Positions 1 through 10,084 of a stretch of 12,755 bases of DNA are shown one piece after another. Location: positions 1 to 12,755 of the forward strand of contig JAOXYB010042715.1 of NCBI GenBank assembly GCA_028565635.1, read 5' to 3'. The notes under the pieces were generated by a model. That model ran no database searches. It saw nothing but the letters and a program-made list of their open reading frames with translations, and had not been told where the DNA came from. A program made the position numbers and the translations under genes. The number at the start of each line of letters is the position of its first letter. Positions within the stretch are counted from its first letter, which is position 1. The DNA is from Phoronis ovalis. Its lineage: Eukaryota; Phoronida; Phoronidae.

Positions 1-97
1 GATAAAGACCATTCATTGTCCTTCAAATAAATCCAAATTTGCATGTCAACACTGCAGGAGAAAAAAGAGAAAAATATTATGTAGTGTCAACATTGGC

Positions 98-596
98 CAT
101 GTGTAATGGTGTACTTAGGCCATGTGATAAGACTTTTGGGGGCGGCCATTTTTTCTCTCACTTCGATGCAAAAACATGTCCTCATCTCCAAATATACGAA
201 TGAACCGGGAATTTTTGTTTATGAGAGGAAACATGGCTAACAATTTATTCCTTTAAAATTAATTGTTGTGTTTATCAAAGAATCTGTCTGCTTTGAAAAA
301 TCTGTGATTTTCTGTGGAATGTGTGACAGCTTACTTCAAAGAAATTAGAATGTTTTTTCGTGGATTTATCTTATTACATGTTCCAATTTCCTTTAAAGCA
401 AGATTATCACCATTTTCTCAAAACAGATAGGTTCTTTGATAAACACAAAGCGTTTTGAAGGAATACATTGTTAGCTGTTTCCTCTCCAAAATATTTCCCA
501 GTTTATTCATACATTTGGAGATTGGACATGTTTTGGCATCAAAGTCCGAGAAAAAATGGCCCTCCCAAGTCTTATCACAGTTTTCGTTATCACATG
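98..596. repeat. Foldback element: long imperfect inverted repeat
   Basis: The left arm (about 98-313) and right arm (about 401-596) are reverse complements of each other, at roughly four-fifths identity by eye with a few small indels. The loop between them is about 87 bp. Clear paired blocks are GTGATAAGACTT (124-135) with AAGTCTTATCAC (568-579), GGCCATTTTTTCTC with GAGAAAAAATGGCC, AAACATGTCC with GGACATGTTT, CATCTCCAAAT with ATTTGGAGATT, and GTGTTTATCAAAGAA with TTCTTTGATAAACAC. No coding potential is seen. The shape resembles a foldback-type MITE, but I could not identify a clean target-site duplication or a family. The left end also has a direct repeat GGCCATGTG at 95-103 and 118-126. Exact ends are uncertain by tens of bases. 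Confidence 0.85.
502..507 (-). terminator. Candidate polyadenylation signal for the AUNIP-like gene
   Basis: TTTATT on the plus strand reads AATAAA on the minus strand, about 120 bases past the AUNIP-like stop codon. It lies inside the right arm of the foldback. A second AATAAA on the same strand is at about 244-249, in the left arm. In AT-rich DNA this hexamer is common by chance, so which one is used, if either, is a guess. Confidence 0.35.
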
Positions 597-627
597 TTAC
601 CTATAATTGTATCTGCTTTAATTAATC

Positions 628-2230
628 TCACAAAACTGCCAAATCAGAAATTTCATCACATATATCCTGGGGTATGGTAACATTCTCAGTAGAGTTTTTG
701 ATCATTCCATTTTCAATTCCTGAATAAAATTTGAATTCATAAGGGTTTGGACCTTTAAACATATCTAGTGCACTCTGAGTGTCAATAGAATGCTGCGACT
801 CATCAATATTTGTCCTGTTATATGTGGATGTATCAACTTTTATTTGTCTTTTGACTTTAAACTTTGATTTATTTTTGCTGTCCATAAAATTCAGGTTTCT
901 TTGCAAAAGTGGAACTTCAGAATAATTGCTTATTGTTTCTGTGTACTCCTTCTTCAAGCCAGAATCATCTTCAGTACACACTATAATATCATCAATATGC
1001 TTTCTTTCGTATACTTCATCAAAGTTTGAATTACTGAAAGACAAAGAGATCACATCTGATTTATTTAGAGAATGCTGACTGTTAGTTGTGGAACCAACAC
1101 CTACAAATACATGTTTTTTGGTTTCCTGAGATTGTTGGTATATGTCATCTGATGTCTTTTCTGAATGATGTCGATCTCTGTTACGATTTGTTAGTGGTGC
1201 ATCTGCGTTACTAACTTCTTCATCGGTACTGGTATCACAATAATCAAACCAATTGTCCTCACCATATTTTCTTTTTTTCCTTGCATTTTCGTTAATTCCA
1301 CTTTTGTCACAATGCATTTCTAGAAATAAAAAGTGGGTGAGTTGCAATTGTTCAAACATGTTTTTTTTGAATTTCGATGAAAGCTTGACAATTTTTGAGA
1401 TAATTATAAGACCAAAGTGAAATTTGTGAGGTCTGGCAAACAGCACAAGGCTCGGTTGCTTTATTATATAAAGATTTAAATTGCAGCATGATCACACTGC
1501 ATCCAAAAGTATCACCTGGCTTTGACTGGAAATACTGCATTATCTTGGTCTGCTTAGTAGCAGTGGGTGGCGATGCAGTCTGCGTGAAGTCTAGTTGGAA
1601 TGGTCTAGTACATGCTGACCGCATTAATACTGGCTTCTTGGTTTTTTCTGTTGAAAGCTTGAAAAGAAATATTACATTTTAGGCACTTTGACAAAGAAGT
1701 CTTAGCTTCATGATCTTCGATGACCTGACTATGTCAGCACATGATTTTGTGTTTTTAAAATCATGGTAATCGATAGTTCTCATCAAGTGTCAGCGATTAA
1801 TTATTTCAACTTTAACAGAGCACCACAACTCAGAGATTCTACAATGAAGGAATAACAGACAGGACACTGAGGAATTGCACTAAGGACCTCGGACTAAGGA
1901 CATAGTAATATTTAATATTATTGACAATAAATAAATTTAATACTAAAAACCGAGCTATATACATTTAGTTGACTAACGTTCATTTAAATATTAATAGAAT
2001 CATTATGAATCTGATGTTAAATTGATCAGTGTTAACTTAAATATCGTATAGTAATTAGTATGTAATAATACTAAGACAGTACTTCAACGTGAAAGAAAAT
2101 AGACCGATAACGGATATTCGTAAATTTTGCACGGGATTTCACATACCTTGCGTTTTCCGTTAGTCGTAAGCCACTTCCCGCATTCTTCCTGAACATGATT
2201 ACTAATTGGTTTTGCTCCTTTCTTAGGCAT
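628..2230 (-). CDS. AUNIP: Aurora kinase A and ninein interacting protein (AUNIP-like), 3 exons, 305 aa
   Basis: Exons on the minus strand are 2230-2147, 1657-1516 and 1319-628 (84, 142 and 692 nt). Introns are GT-AG (donors GTATGT and GTGATA; acceptors TTTTCAAG and ATTTCTAG) and the phases join without a break. In vertebrates AUNIP interacts with Aurora A and ninein at centrosomes and promotes DNA-end resection and homologous recombination. Evidence compared with human AUNIP as I remember it: the N-terminal EECGKWL...KRK (15-28) matches EEACGVWL...KRRK. Residues 46-77 align without gaps through DFTQ, the QTKIMQYF motif (64-71) and KP, matching human YFTQ...QRSIASFF...QPG. A C-terminal stretch, FYSGIENGMIKN (about 273-284), resembles human FTQDSEGNQVIRH. 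A basic RKKRK (89-93) is a likely nuclear signal. The rest is polar, Ser/Asp/Asn-rich and probably disordered. Human AUNIP is 357 aa, as I recall also from three exons. The start MPKKG has A at -3; an in-frame ATG at 2323 lies upstream of the E2F and ETS motifs and is disfavoured. The C-terminal assignment is the weakest part. Confidence 0.82.
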
Positions 2231-2276
2231 ATTTTCTTTAAGTAATATTTGTACGCTACCCTTCCATAAAACCCTT

Positions 2277-2374
2277 ACTTCCGGGTTACAAATTTCCCGC
2301 CTTATAGGAACAACTTGTAACATGGGTTTTGATTCGTCAAATATGTACTTTTCACACGTTTTAAAAGCCAATCA
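2277..2374 (-). promoter_or_regulatory. AUNIP promoter: ETS, E2F and CCAAT (NF-Y) motifs
   Basis: Three motifs lie close together just upstream of the AUNIP-like start codon at 2230. ACTTCCGGG (2277-2285) is the reverse complement of the ETS/GABP core CCGGAAGT. TTTCCCGC (2293-2300) is a perfect match to the E2F consensus TTTSSCGC. CCAATCA (2368-2374) is a strong NF-Y box. They sit 47, 63 and 138 bases from the ATG. This set is typical of genes switched on at G1/S or G2/M, which suits a repair and centrosome factor. No TATA box is evident. The motifs are seen; their function is inferred. Confidence 0.6.
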
Positions 2375-2901
2375 AACCAAACATGTAATATTATTGTTCA
2401 ATGTCAAGGTTATTTATCATGTGCTAATCTTAATAATGTTTATCTATGCTGGCCAAGCTGGAACTGGACTTTCATACCAAACAAATTGGTCAAATTCGGA
2501 ATCACTTGTCGGTTTTTAAATGATAAAGTGAGGTTTTGTTGACTTGGTTGCACTGGTAACGGATAAAAAAAATCGAAGAACTGGGTAACTTTAAAAACTA
2601 TGAAGACTGAAGCCTGAAGGGCTGATCGACATTCTTCTGTAATGATTAATTTGTCCAGTATTTTAGTCTGGAATAATATTTTTAATTTATTATTAATATG
2701 ATCAGTAGCAGATGATGGTTATTCATACAAAGTCAGTTGCAGTTTACGTGTTTTTTTGAAACAGACGTTGCAAAAATACATTTACGTACTTGGTGAAATC
2801 GGCCATGTGTTTCTGTTTTTTTAGTGTTGTAGGTTAACCAGTGTCCAATTTTGACCGGTTTTGAGTGCTAGAACAATATTCTGTAACTGACACTCCTGGT
2901 T
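2375..2901. other. Divergent intergenic region, with the 5' flank of GK5
   Basis: This is the space between the AUNIP promoter motifs and the GK5 start codon. I see no gene, RNA or repeat in it. A CCAAT pentamer lies at 2845-2849, about 55 bases before the GK5 ATG, followed by GACCGGTT (2853-2860). Either could belong to the GK5 promoter or 5' UTR, but neither is strong evidence. Whether the E2F/ETS/NF-Y cluster also drives GK5 cannot be told from sequence. Confidence 0.4.
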
Positions 2902-5900
2902 ATGTCGGCAGGGGGTGATGCATCAGATAGTAGCAAAATTGTGCTTTCTGTGGACATTGGGACAACAGTTATAAAAGCTCATGTTTATGATAAAAATGCA
3001 TGTGTTAAAGGAAAAGCTGATGGAAATGTAAGTTCAAGTTATCCTACTTATCATCTGATGTCAGCCTGAAAATGGAAATTCAGTTTTTACACAAAATGAA
3101 CGCTTTAATATCATATCATGAGAATTATTTTCTACTTTTTTCCTTTGGATTCATTTGTAACCTTTGCGAAAATGTATACTTTTACCTGTCTGTCTCTTCA
3201 TTTGGTTATGAAAATTAATAAAGAAAGTTTTAGTCAAATAACAGTGTTTTTTTGTATCTTGAGTCCTTAACATTAATACTGCATAATGTACAGTAAGATC
3301 ATGCCTTATAGTCTTGCATTATGATTCTATTTTGACACTGTTTTAAAAATGCTTCATTTTAGATTGAGTTATTGCACCCCCATCCTGGCTGGGTCGAATT
3401 GGATGAGGAACATTTGCTCAAACAATTTGTTGCCGTAGTTAAACATGCTATAAAAGGTATCATTAGGCCACCCACTCTTCAAAATACAAAGGCCATTCCT
3501 CATAACAAGACCACTTTTATCCACAGTATTTTAAAACTACAGAATTTAAAGAACAAACAGAACTGTACTAGATAGGTACCATCCATGTTATCAAATCCCA
3601 CTCCAGATCTCGGACATACAGCAACACTGTACATTTAGAGTTTTCTCTTGTACTCTAGTTATAACTCTCCAACACTGAATTCTCATCCTAGAATCATAGA
3701 CAAAAGACATTATGACGTTGAAATAGAATATGGTGACTCGCAGATTGGAGAGCTATTTGATAATGCTGCAAACCTTATTATCCTGCATATAGAATAGTTT
3801 TGCAATCATGAGTAAAAGTAACTGTTTTTTTAGTTAAATTTCTTATTTTTTAGTTGAATGTGTGAAATAATTTCTTATGTTATCCCACTGAAGGTATTAA
3901 TCAGTAATCAGTTTTTTTTCTTTTCAATAGATGCTGGTTTGGCTGCAAGTGACATTACATGTTTGGGTATAACCACGCAAAGGAATTCATTTATTACATG
4001 GGATAAGTAAATATTAACATTCTTGCATTGCATTTTATTGACATAGAACAATTTTAATGATACTAAATAATTCTAGTAGACTAAATTAGTGTCCTACCAT
4101 TGAATTCCATCGGCAGAATTTGTTTTAAACTTTGCATTCAGAACATATGCAGGCAAATAAGAGAATTCTCTTTTCTGGTGTCTTAGATGTATATTTATTT
4201 GATAATAAGTAATAAATATTTGATGTAAGGTTGTACTTTTGATACAAAAAAACAGCTAATTTATTCTACTGCTAAGCAGAAGCTTAAAGAATGTTTGCTT
4301 TTCACTCACTGCATCTTTGCCAACATTGACATCTTCTGGTGGCACCAGGAATTTGAAAATTTTACTTTTTAGCACGCTATTTTTTATCTTAAAGCACAAT
4401 TGAGAATGTTTTGTATATATATTTTGCAGAGAAACTGGTGTACCATTCCATCACTTCATAACATGGCGGGATACCCGTACTAAACAAAGCACAATTGACT
4501 GGAATAGTTCGTATGTGTTCAAGGTATTATGTCTTAGAAATGTTCACTATGGTAAAAATCTAAGCTAAATGATGATTGACCTCAACGTAACAGTCACATG
4601 ACCACATCATGTTAACATGCTGCATATTTTTTTACTTACCGATGCGTTTGTTATTGTCACCAATTTTTGTTACTTCTTTGTTTCAGAAAATTGTGGGCCA
4701 CAACATCAAATATTTTATTTGTTTTTGGTTGGATACAAAATGTATGAGCATTTATTGGATGTCTGTGAATCCATAATCTCTGTCATTCATAGCAATCTAA
4801 GCAAATTGACAAAGAATCTGTGATATGGTCAAAGCCTGTCAAAGTCACCTTAAATTCAGTGCCTCTGTTCAATGCATGTAATTGTATTTTTGCTTGTTTT
4901 CCTAGTTGGTTTATCTAGAGTTAATAAACTTACCATGTCACTTTTACAAAACATGTTTCATTATGACATCTTTGGAAATAATGGGATGGATGGTGGTTTA
5001 ACCAGTTGACTTTTAATTTGTTTGTTTACTGCATGTTAATTTTTTTTAGCACGATATTTTAGTGAATGATCTTTTGTTTGTTTATTTTTAAGTATCAATT
5101 TGTGGATTTTTATCTGTTTCAGACCTTTCGGTATACTTCTAAATGTTTGTATATGTTATCAAGAAGTAGCAGATTCTTGGCAGGAAGTGTTTTAAAGTTT
5201 ATGACTGCGCAGGTAATAGAATTGCTTAAGCATGCCAGCTTTATAGCATGCTAACTGCGTAAAATGTGTTTTCGAAATTATTAATATTGTAAGTAATTCT
5301 AATTGTATGTTTAATAAGTCTAATTTATTTTTTTTTAGTGTTGCAATTAACTGTAAATACAAACATATAAAACTGTCCGTGGATAACACTACCAGAACCT
5401 TATTAAAAACTCTTTTTTAAAAACAGAATGAGTGATACAGTAGTTTGAAATCTATGTATATTTGCAGGTATCTTTGAGATTATTGTGGGTAATGGATAAC
5501 ATTCCAGGGGTAAGGTATTCTTGTACAAAAAGATATGAAGTGTGTTACTGTAACAGAACAGTCATATGATGTGATTCAGAAATGTGTAACTTCAGAAACA
5601 TGAGATTATTTATGTTCTTATTTAAATACATTTACTATGCATAGCCTAATCTGTCATTAAAAGCTTTAAACATTTTTCACAGCTCAGGCAGAAAATGGAA
5701 CAAAACCAAGTGCGATATGGTACAGTGGAAACATGGTTGCTATGGAAACTAACAGGAGGAAAATCTTATGCAACTGATTATTCTTGTGCCAGTGGTACTG
5801 GTTTATATGACCTTTTTCAGGTATAAATGTTAATTAGTGATTGATATAACACATAGTTTTGGATAAAGTTTACAAAATTAAATTGAACTTGGTATTCAAA

Positions 5901-8900
5901 GGTGTTTTTTTTTTAAATTTTACTTACAGCTAGAATGGAGTAGTATTGTTTGTAAAATACTTGGAATTCCTTTGTGTATCTTCCCTCCAGTGAAAGATAC
6001 AAGGTTAGTTGAACAACACATTTTTAGCTTCTAACTTGTATATTGTCACTATTTTAATTAGCGCATCTTTATTTGAAGCTCGAAATATATTTGAGTCAGA
6101 ATATAAGTCTGACATAATCCAAAATTATCCAGTTCAAGTAAATTTTCAGAAAAATTTGTCCTCTGACTATAAATGTAATTATAACAAGGTTCATATTCTT
6201 CTAAATGTATTTACATTGTAGTGGACATTTTGGTGATATATCACCTGAATTTTTTGGTGCATCTATTCCAATTACAGCTTTAGTAAGTATTTCACTGATT
6301 ACTTTGGTTTATATAGCATGTGATGTTTTATTGCAATTTAATTCTTTTTGCAATACAGCAACAGACTTTTCACTTGCACTTGCAAGTACACACCCCACTC
6401 GGCACACCACCACTCACATGTACAATTTAGTAGCTCATTAAATTCCAAATTTTGCACTGACAAATGTTTGATAACAAGTATCATCTTGTTTCTGTATAAT
6501 TTCTCACATATTCGAACAGTGCTTCTTTTTTTGTGTTTTTATCTGACTAGCTTCCAAAGTGCTTCTTGTTCACTACTGGTGTGTAAATGGAAACGGAAGG
6601 GATATTTTGATTACATGCTGGGTAACAGATTTATGAAATAATGTGATATATGGGTTTGAAAAGTGTTAAATGATGTGTGGAATATATGTATTTGCAATCG
6701 CTGCTTGCAGAATTATGCTGAACTTAATTTATTATAAAATAAATGGTGCTGTTGGTTATACTGCTGTAAAAATTCTATCAGTTCTTTTGTGTATTATTAG
6801 GTTGGCGATCAAAATAGTGCAATGTTTGGGGAATGTTGCTTCGAAGTTGGTGATGTTAAATTAACTGCGGGGACTGGAACGTTCTTAAACTTGAATACAG
6901 GCAGAAAAGCACATGCATCAGTAGCAGGTTGACTGGTTCTTTGATAATACAGCATAGGCACTAGCTTTACGATATAGTTTTTATGTGCCAAAATTATTTT
7001 CATAACTGACAGCTCTGATGGTTTACATGGTCCTGTTACATCCATTGTTGGAATTCTGTAGTAATTTGTTAATATTTATGGTTAAGATTGAAAATAGCCA
7101 TCCATAGACAATTTCAGAATCTTAACCTTCACTGATATATCACAAAAATATATCACATTTTGGTAAATATGTAAAGGATGCTCAGATGCTCTGATATTTT
7201 GCAGTTGCCAGTATTAAGCATGTATAGTAGTATATGATTTCTGTGTAGCACACAGGCAAGTAATAAAAAAGTAGCTTTGAATCAAGTGCCAGTATGTTGT
7301 TTTAATAACATAGTATTTGTTATAGGATTATATCCTCAGATTGGATGGAAGATTGGTGATGAAATAACTTATCTTGCTGAAGGTATGGCATCTGATACAG
7401 GCTCTTGTATTGAGTGGGCAAAAAGTATTGATTTGTTTATTGACGTCTCAGAAACATCAGATATAGCAGAGTCAGTTGAAGGTACTATTTTCTAAATATA
7501 TTTATATGATATGACAGCTGTTTGGAAACCATATTCAAGTTATCTTGCACAATATGTTCTACAAATGACCAAATTAACCTGAGATTTATCAGACAATATT
7601 ACATCTGTGACATTAGGTTTTGAAATACCTAAACTAGGCTAAAAATCTTCATTAACTTTGCTATCATTCCTGATTATATGCTAATGCAAGACATAGTGTG
7701 AAAGATGTTAAAACAAATTAAATTTCTGTTTCATTAGTATATTAAAAAAGATTTAGAAAATACCCATGATTAGTCTATGCTGTTAGTGTTACAGTTCATA
7801 CATGGCAATTCAACAAAAGCATATGTTGTCAAAAATGTAATAATGTGATCAAATGATAAAAAGATTTTATTTTAATTTGACAGCGCTACTTGCCCCACAC
7901 ACAGCAAACTCTTTTTTTTAGATCTTGCTACTTTCTGTCAATGAGGATATTCATTTGCTATTTTGTTTCTTTGTTTTCCAGATACAGATGGTGTTTATTT
8001 TATTTCATCATTTAGTGGTCTTCAGGTATTTAAAAGTATAAATTTTATCAGCTTACATTTATCTTGTTTTCTCATCATTACAAATGGCAAAAACTTGTGC
8101 GCCAATTATTTTTGTGCAACAAGTTAGGCCCGGGGGTACTGGCAAGGTTTTTTTACTATGGGGATGTGCCGCTAAACCCAATCCAAAATTTTAGCTTGTG
8201 GTAGCAAACCCAATCCAAATTTTTTGAAATTTTAGGGTAGCATTCCAAATTTTGTGAAATACAAGGGAGCAATCCAAAATTTTAAAATATTTGAGTATAG
8301 CAATCCATTTTTATGCAAACTGACTGATACAAACCAAATTCCAAAATTTATTTATGGATACAAACCTAAAATTAATCCAAATTATTTGCTGTAAGCAGTG
8401 GGTAGCAATCCAAATTTTTGAATATCTTTATGGTAAGAAGTATACAATCCAAATCCAAAATTTTCAACAGGGCTGCACACCCCCACCAAAAAATAACTTG
8501 ATCACCACCCTGGGAAGTTAGCCTCATGCTGCGCTACCATAGTTAGGGTCCATGAGAGTCAAATTGAAAATCTAGTCAGTGTCATAGATAAAAGTTAAAT
8601 ATTTCCAGTAATATGTTTGTGAGCACTATGTAACTCTGGAAACCATACCAGGTTTTGGTGTGAAACTTGGTAGCTAGAGTTCGTCAATTAAATAGTTATT
8701 GTGTGTTTCCTGTTCAGTCCAATCACGTTATTTCCCCTGCTAAATCAGGTTCACTGTTTCACCTTCATGGTCTATGTTGCCACCATTCATGCATTATTAA
8801 ATTACTTTTATTTATCAACCTTGTAGGCTCCAATCAACGATGACAAGGCATGTACTTTAATGTTAGGTATGAAACCAAGTACAACGAAGGCACACATGGT

Positions 8901-9816
8901 TCGTGCAGTGTTGGAGTCACTTGCGTTCAGAATAAAACTGCTTTATGAGACTATGTTGGAAGAAACTAAAATTCCATTAAAACATTGCAGGTAAAACATT
9001 TTCAGTAATTATGTTATAATTTTAAAACAAGTTTTATGTAAACTGACATCATATTTCCGCTACCAAAATAAATAATGATAAACATGATACGGAAGAAGGT
9101 GCTTTAATATTGGCTGCATTTGTTGACATACAGCAAATTCCACTAACAAAATATATAACAACAAATTTGTTTGACAAGTGTTGTTTTCTAAAAAAAGTTA
9201 AATTGCAGATAAATTATGTATGCACAGTGCTATAAATATAACTATTTCTTTTAGGAGTAATGGTGGAGTGACAAATAATGATTTCATGATGCAGTTAGTC
9301 TCTGATTTATTAAATAAGCCTCTTGAAAGAGCAGATAATCCAGGTCTTCAAACTAGCATTGGAGCAGCTTTCTTAGCTGGACTAGGGGCGGGTATGTGAC
9401 CATTGCACATTATTGTGAAATCATAGTTATATTGTTACTGCATTAATAATAACGTAAGAGGTGTTTATTGACATATGTGAGTGAGGTAATTGCGTCTAGG
9501 TGTTGCAACGAAATAGGTGTATTACGAAACTGAAATGGTTCTGCAGTGTCATTCGAAAAATTACTGCATGCGCAAACTAATTCTAAAGATTTGAATGAAA
9601 GCTTAAATTTCTTTTCAGTTGTGGAAACACTTGCTTTTCTTTTTTTTAAAGGACTATATTATTTTTGTAGGTGTCTGGAAATCTAAAGATGAACTTCTCA
9701 AATTGAGGAAATCTGGAATAATCTTTGAACCCCGTCCAACTTGGCCAATTTATAAACCTATTGTACTTGAATGGGAAAGAGCAATGAGAAGAGCATTACA
9801 ATGGTACAAGGACTGA
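2902..9816 (+). CDS. GK5: Glycerol kinase 5 (FGGY carbohydrate kinase family), 15 exons, 522 aa, complete
   Basis: Exons: 2902-3027, 3363-3456, 3931-4006, 4430-4523, 5123-5212, 5468-5509, 5683-5820, 5930-6003, 6222-6282, 6801-6927, 7326-7481, 7982-8025, 8827-8990, 9255-9391, 9671-9816. All introns are GT-AG and phases agree, giving 1569 nt with stop TGA. The protein aligns nearly end to end with human GK5 (529 aa) as I remember it. FGGY kinases phosphorylate polyols using ATP; GK5 is a divergent glycerol-kinase branch, linked in mouse skin to SREBP processing and lipid synthesis. Motifs: phosphate-1 loop [15 protein letters not shown] (16-30); [12 protein letters not shown] (86-97), keeping the substrate Arg (R91) but with N92 where glycerol kinases have Glu; FITW (108-111); catalytic GDQ (267-269), expected base D268; phosphate-2 AGTGTF (288-293); GLQAP (372-376); adenosine motif RSNGGV (429-434), with N431 where Asp is usual. 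The C-terminus ends WYKD, like human WYNKT. The ATG has G at -3. The 42-nt exon 6 and the weak donor GTTGAC of intron 10 are required by the alignment. Introns hold no other gene. Confidence 0.96.
8127..8514. mobile_element. Non-autonomous repeat element in GK5 intron 12 with an internal AATCCAAA array
   Basis: The 388 bp segment begins GGCCCGGGGGTACT and ends ACCACCCTGGG. It is flanked by a perfect 6 bp direct repeat, AAGTTA (8121-8126 and 8515-8520), as expected of a target-site duplication. The ends are weak inverted repeats (CCCGGGG against CCCAGGG read inward). The interior is a degenerate array of about nine copies of a unit containing AATCCAAAATTT, spaced about 30-60 bp apart, often preceded by GTAGCA or similar. 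No protein is encoded. From memory, repeats starting CCCGGGGGTAC...GGATGTGCCGC and ending CACACCCCCACCAA...CCCGGG are widespread in marine invertebrate genomes. That resemblance is not verified here. The insertion lies well away from both splice sites. Confidence 0.7.
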
Positions 9817-10058
9817 TAACTGTTCATAAAATATGACAGCTTTCAATTATGCAATATAGATATTTTTTTAGAAAAAATGCAATATTATGAATGTTTACGG
9901 TGGGGGAATGCTCTAGGTTTTCATGAAACTTGCAAATTAACACTAATATATGCAGCTAGATAATTTGCAAATCAAGTAAAAATAATGAAATTTTTCAGCT
10001 AGTAAGATAAGCATACAAGACATCTTTTGAATTATTCATGTGCTGATGATAAAATTTT

Positions 10059-10064
10059 AATAAA
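10059..10064 (+). terminator. Probable GK5 polyadenylation signal
   Basis: AATAAA lies 243 bases after the GK5 stop codon and is followed by a T/GT-rich stretch (about 10067-10082), the usual arrangement of a cleavage site. It is the first canonical AATAAA on this strand after the stop, and gives a 3' UTR of about 260 bases. Confidence 0.6.
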
Positions 10065-10084
10065 CAATTTGTTGACTTTTAATT

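Noticed and set aside
1320-1446. In-frame upstream extension of AUNIP exon 3, which would make one 272-codon ORF starting at 1446
   Set aside because: A strong acceptor (ATTTCTAG) lies at 1320. The extension reads as low-quality sequence, while joining exon 2 at 1516 restores the conserved N-terminal block in phase.
1488-1682. Plus-strand 64-codon ORF
   Set aside because: It is antisense to AUNIP exon 2, whose minus-strand reading has the conserved motifs and good splice sites.
2231-2371. N-terminal extension of AUNIP exon 1, including an in-frame ATG at 2323
   Set aside because: It covers the ETS and E2F motifs and runs into the CCAAT box. Its first codon at 2371 is TTG, not ATG. The family N-terminus starts close to the EECG block, so ATG 2230 fits better.
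2853-2860. GACCGGTT as a Grainyhead-type site for GK5
   Set aside because: A single 8-mer with one mismatch; not enough to call.
4617-4823. Plus-strand 68-codon ORF with a hydrophobic N-terminus
   Set aside because: It lies wholly in GK5 intron 4. The GK5 alignment is gap-free from exon 4 to exon 5, so no exon is missing there.
6009-6864. Several plus-strand ORFs of 64-97 codons between GK5 exons 8 and 10
   Set aside because: They are intron sequence, in part overlapping exon 9 or exon 10 in the wrong frame, with no family resemblance.
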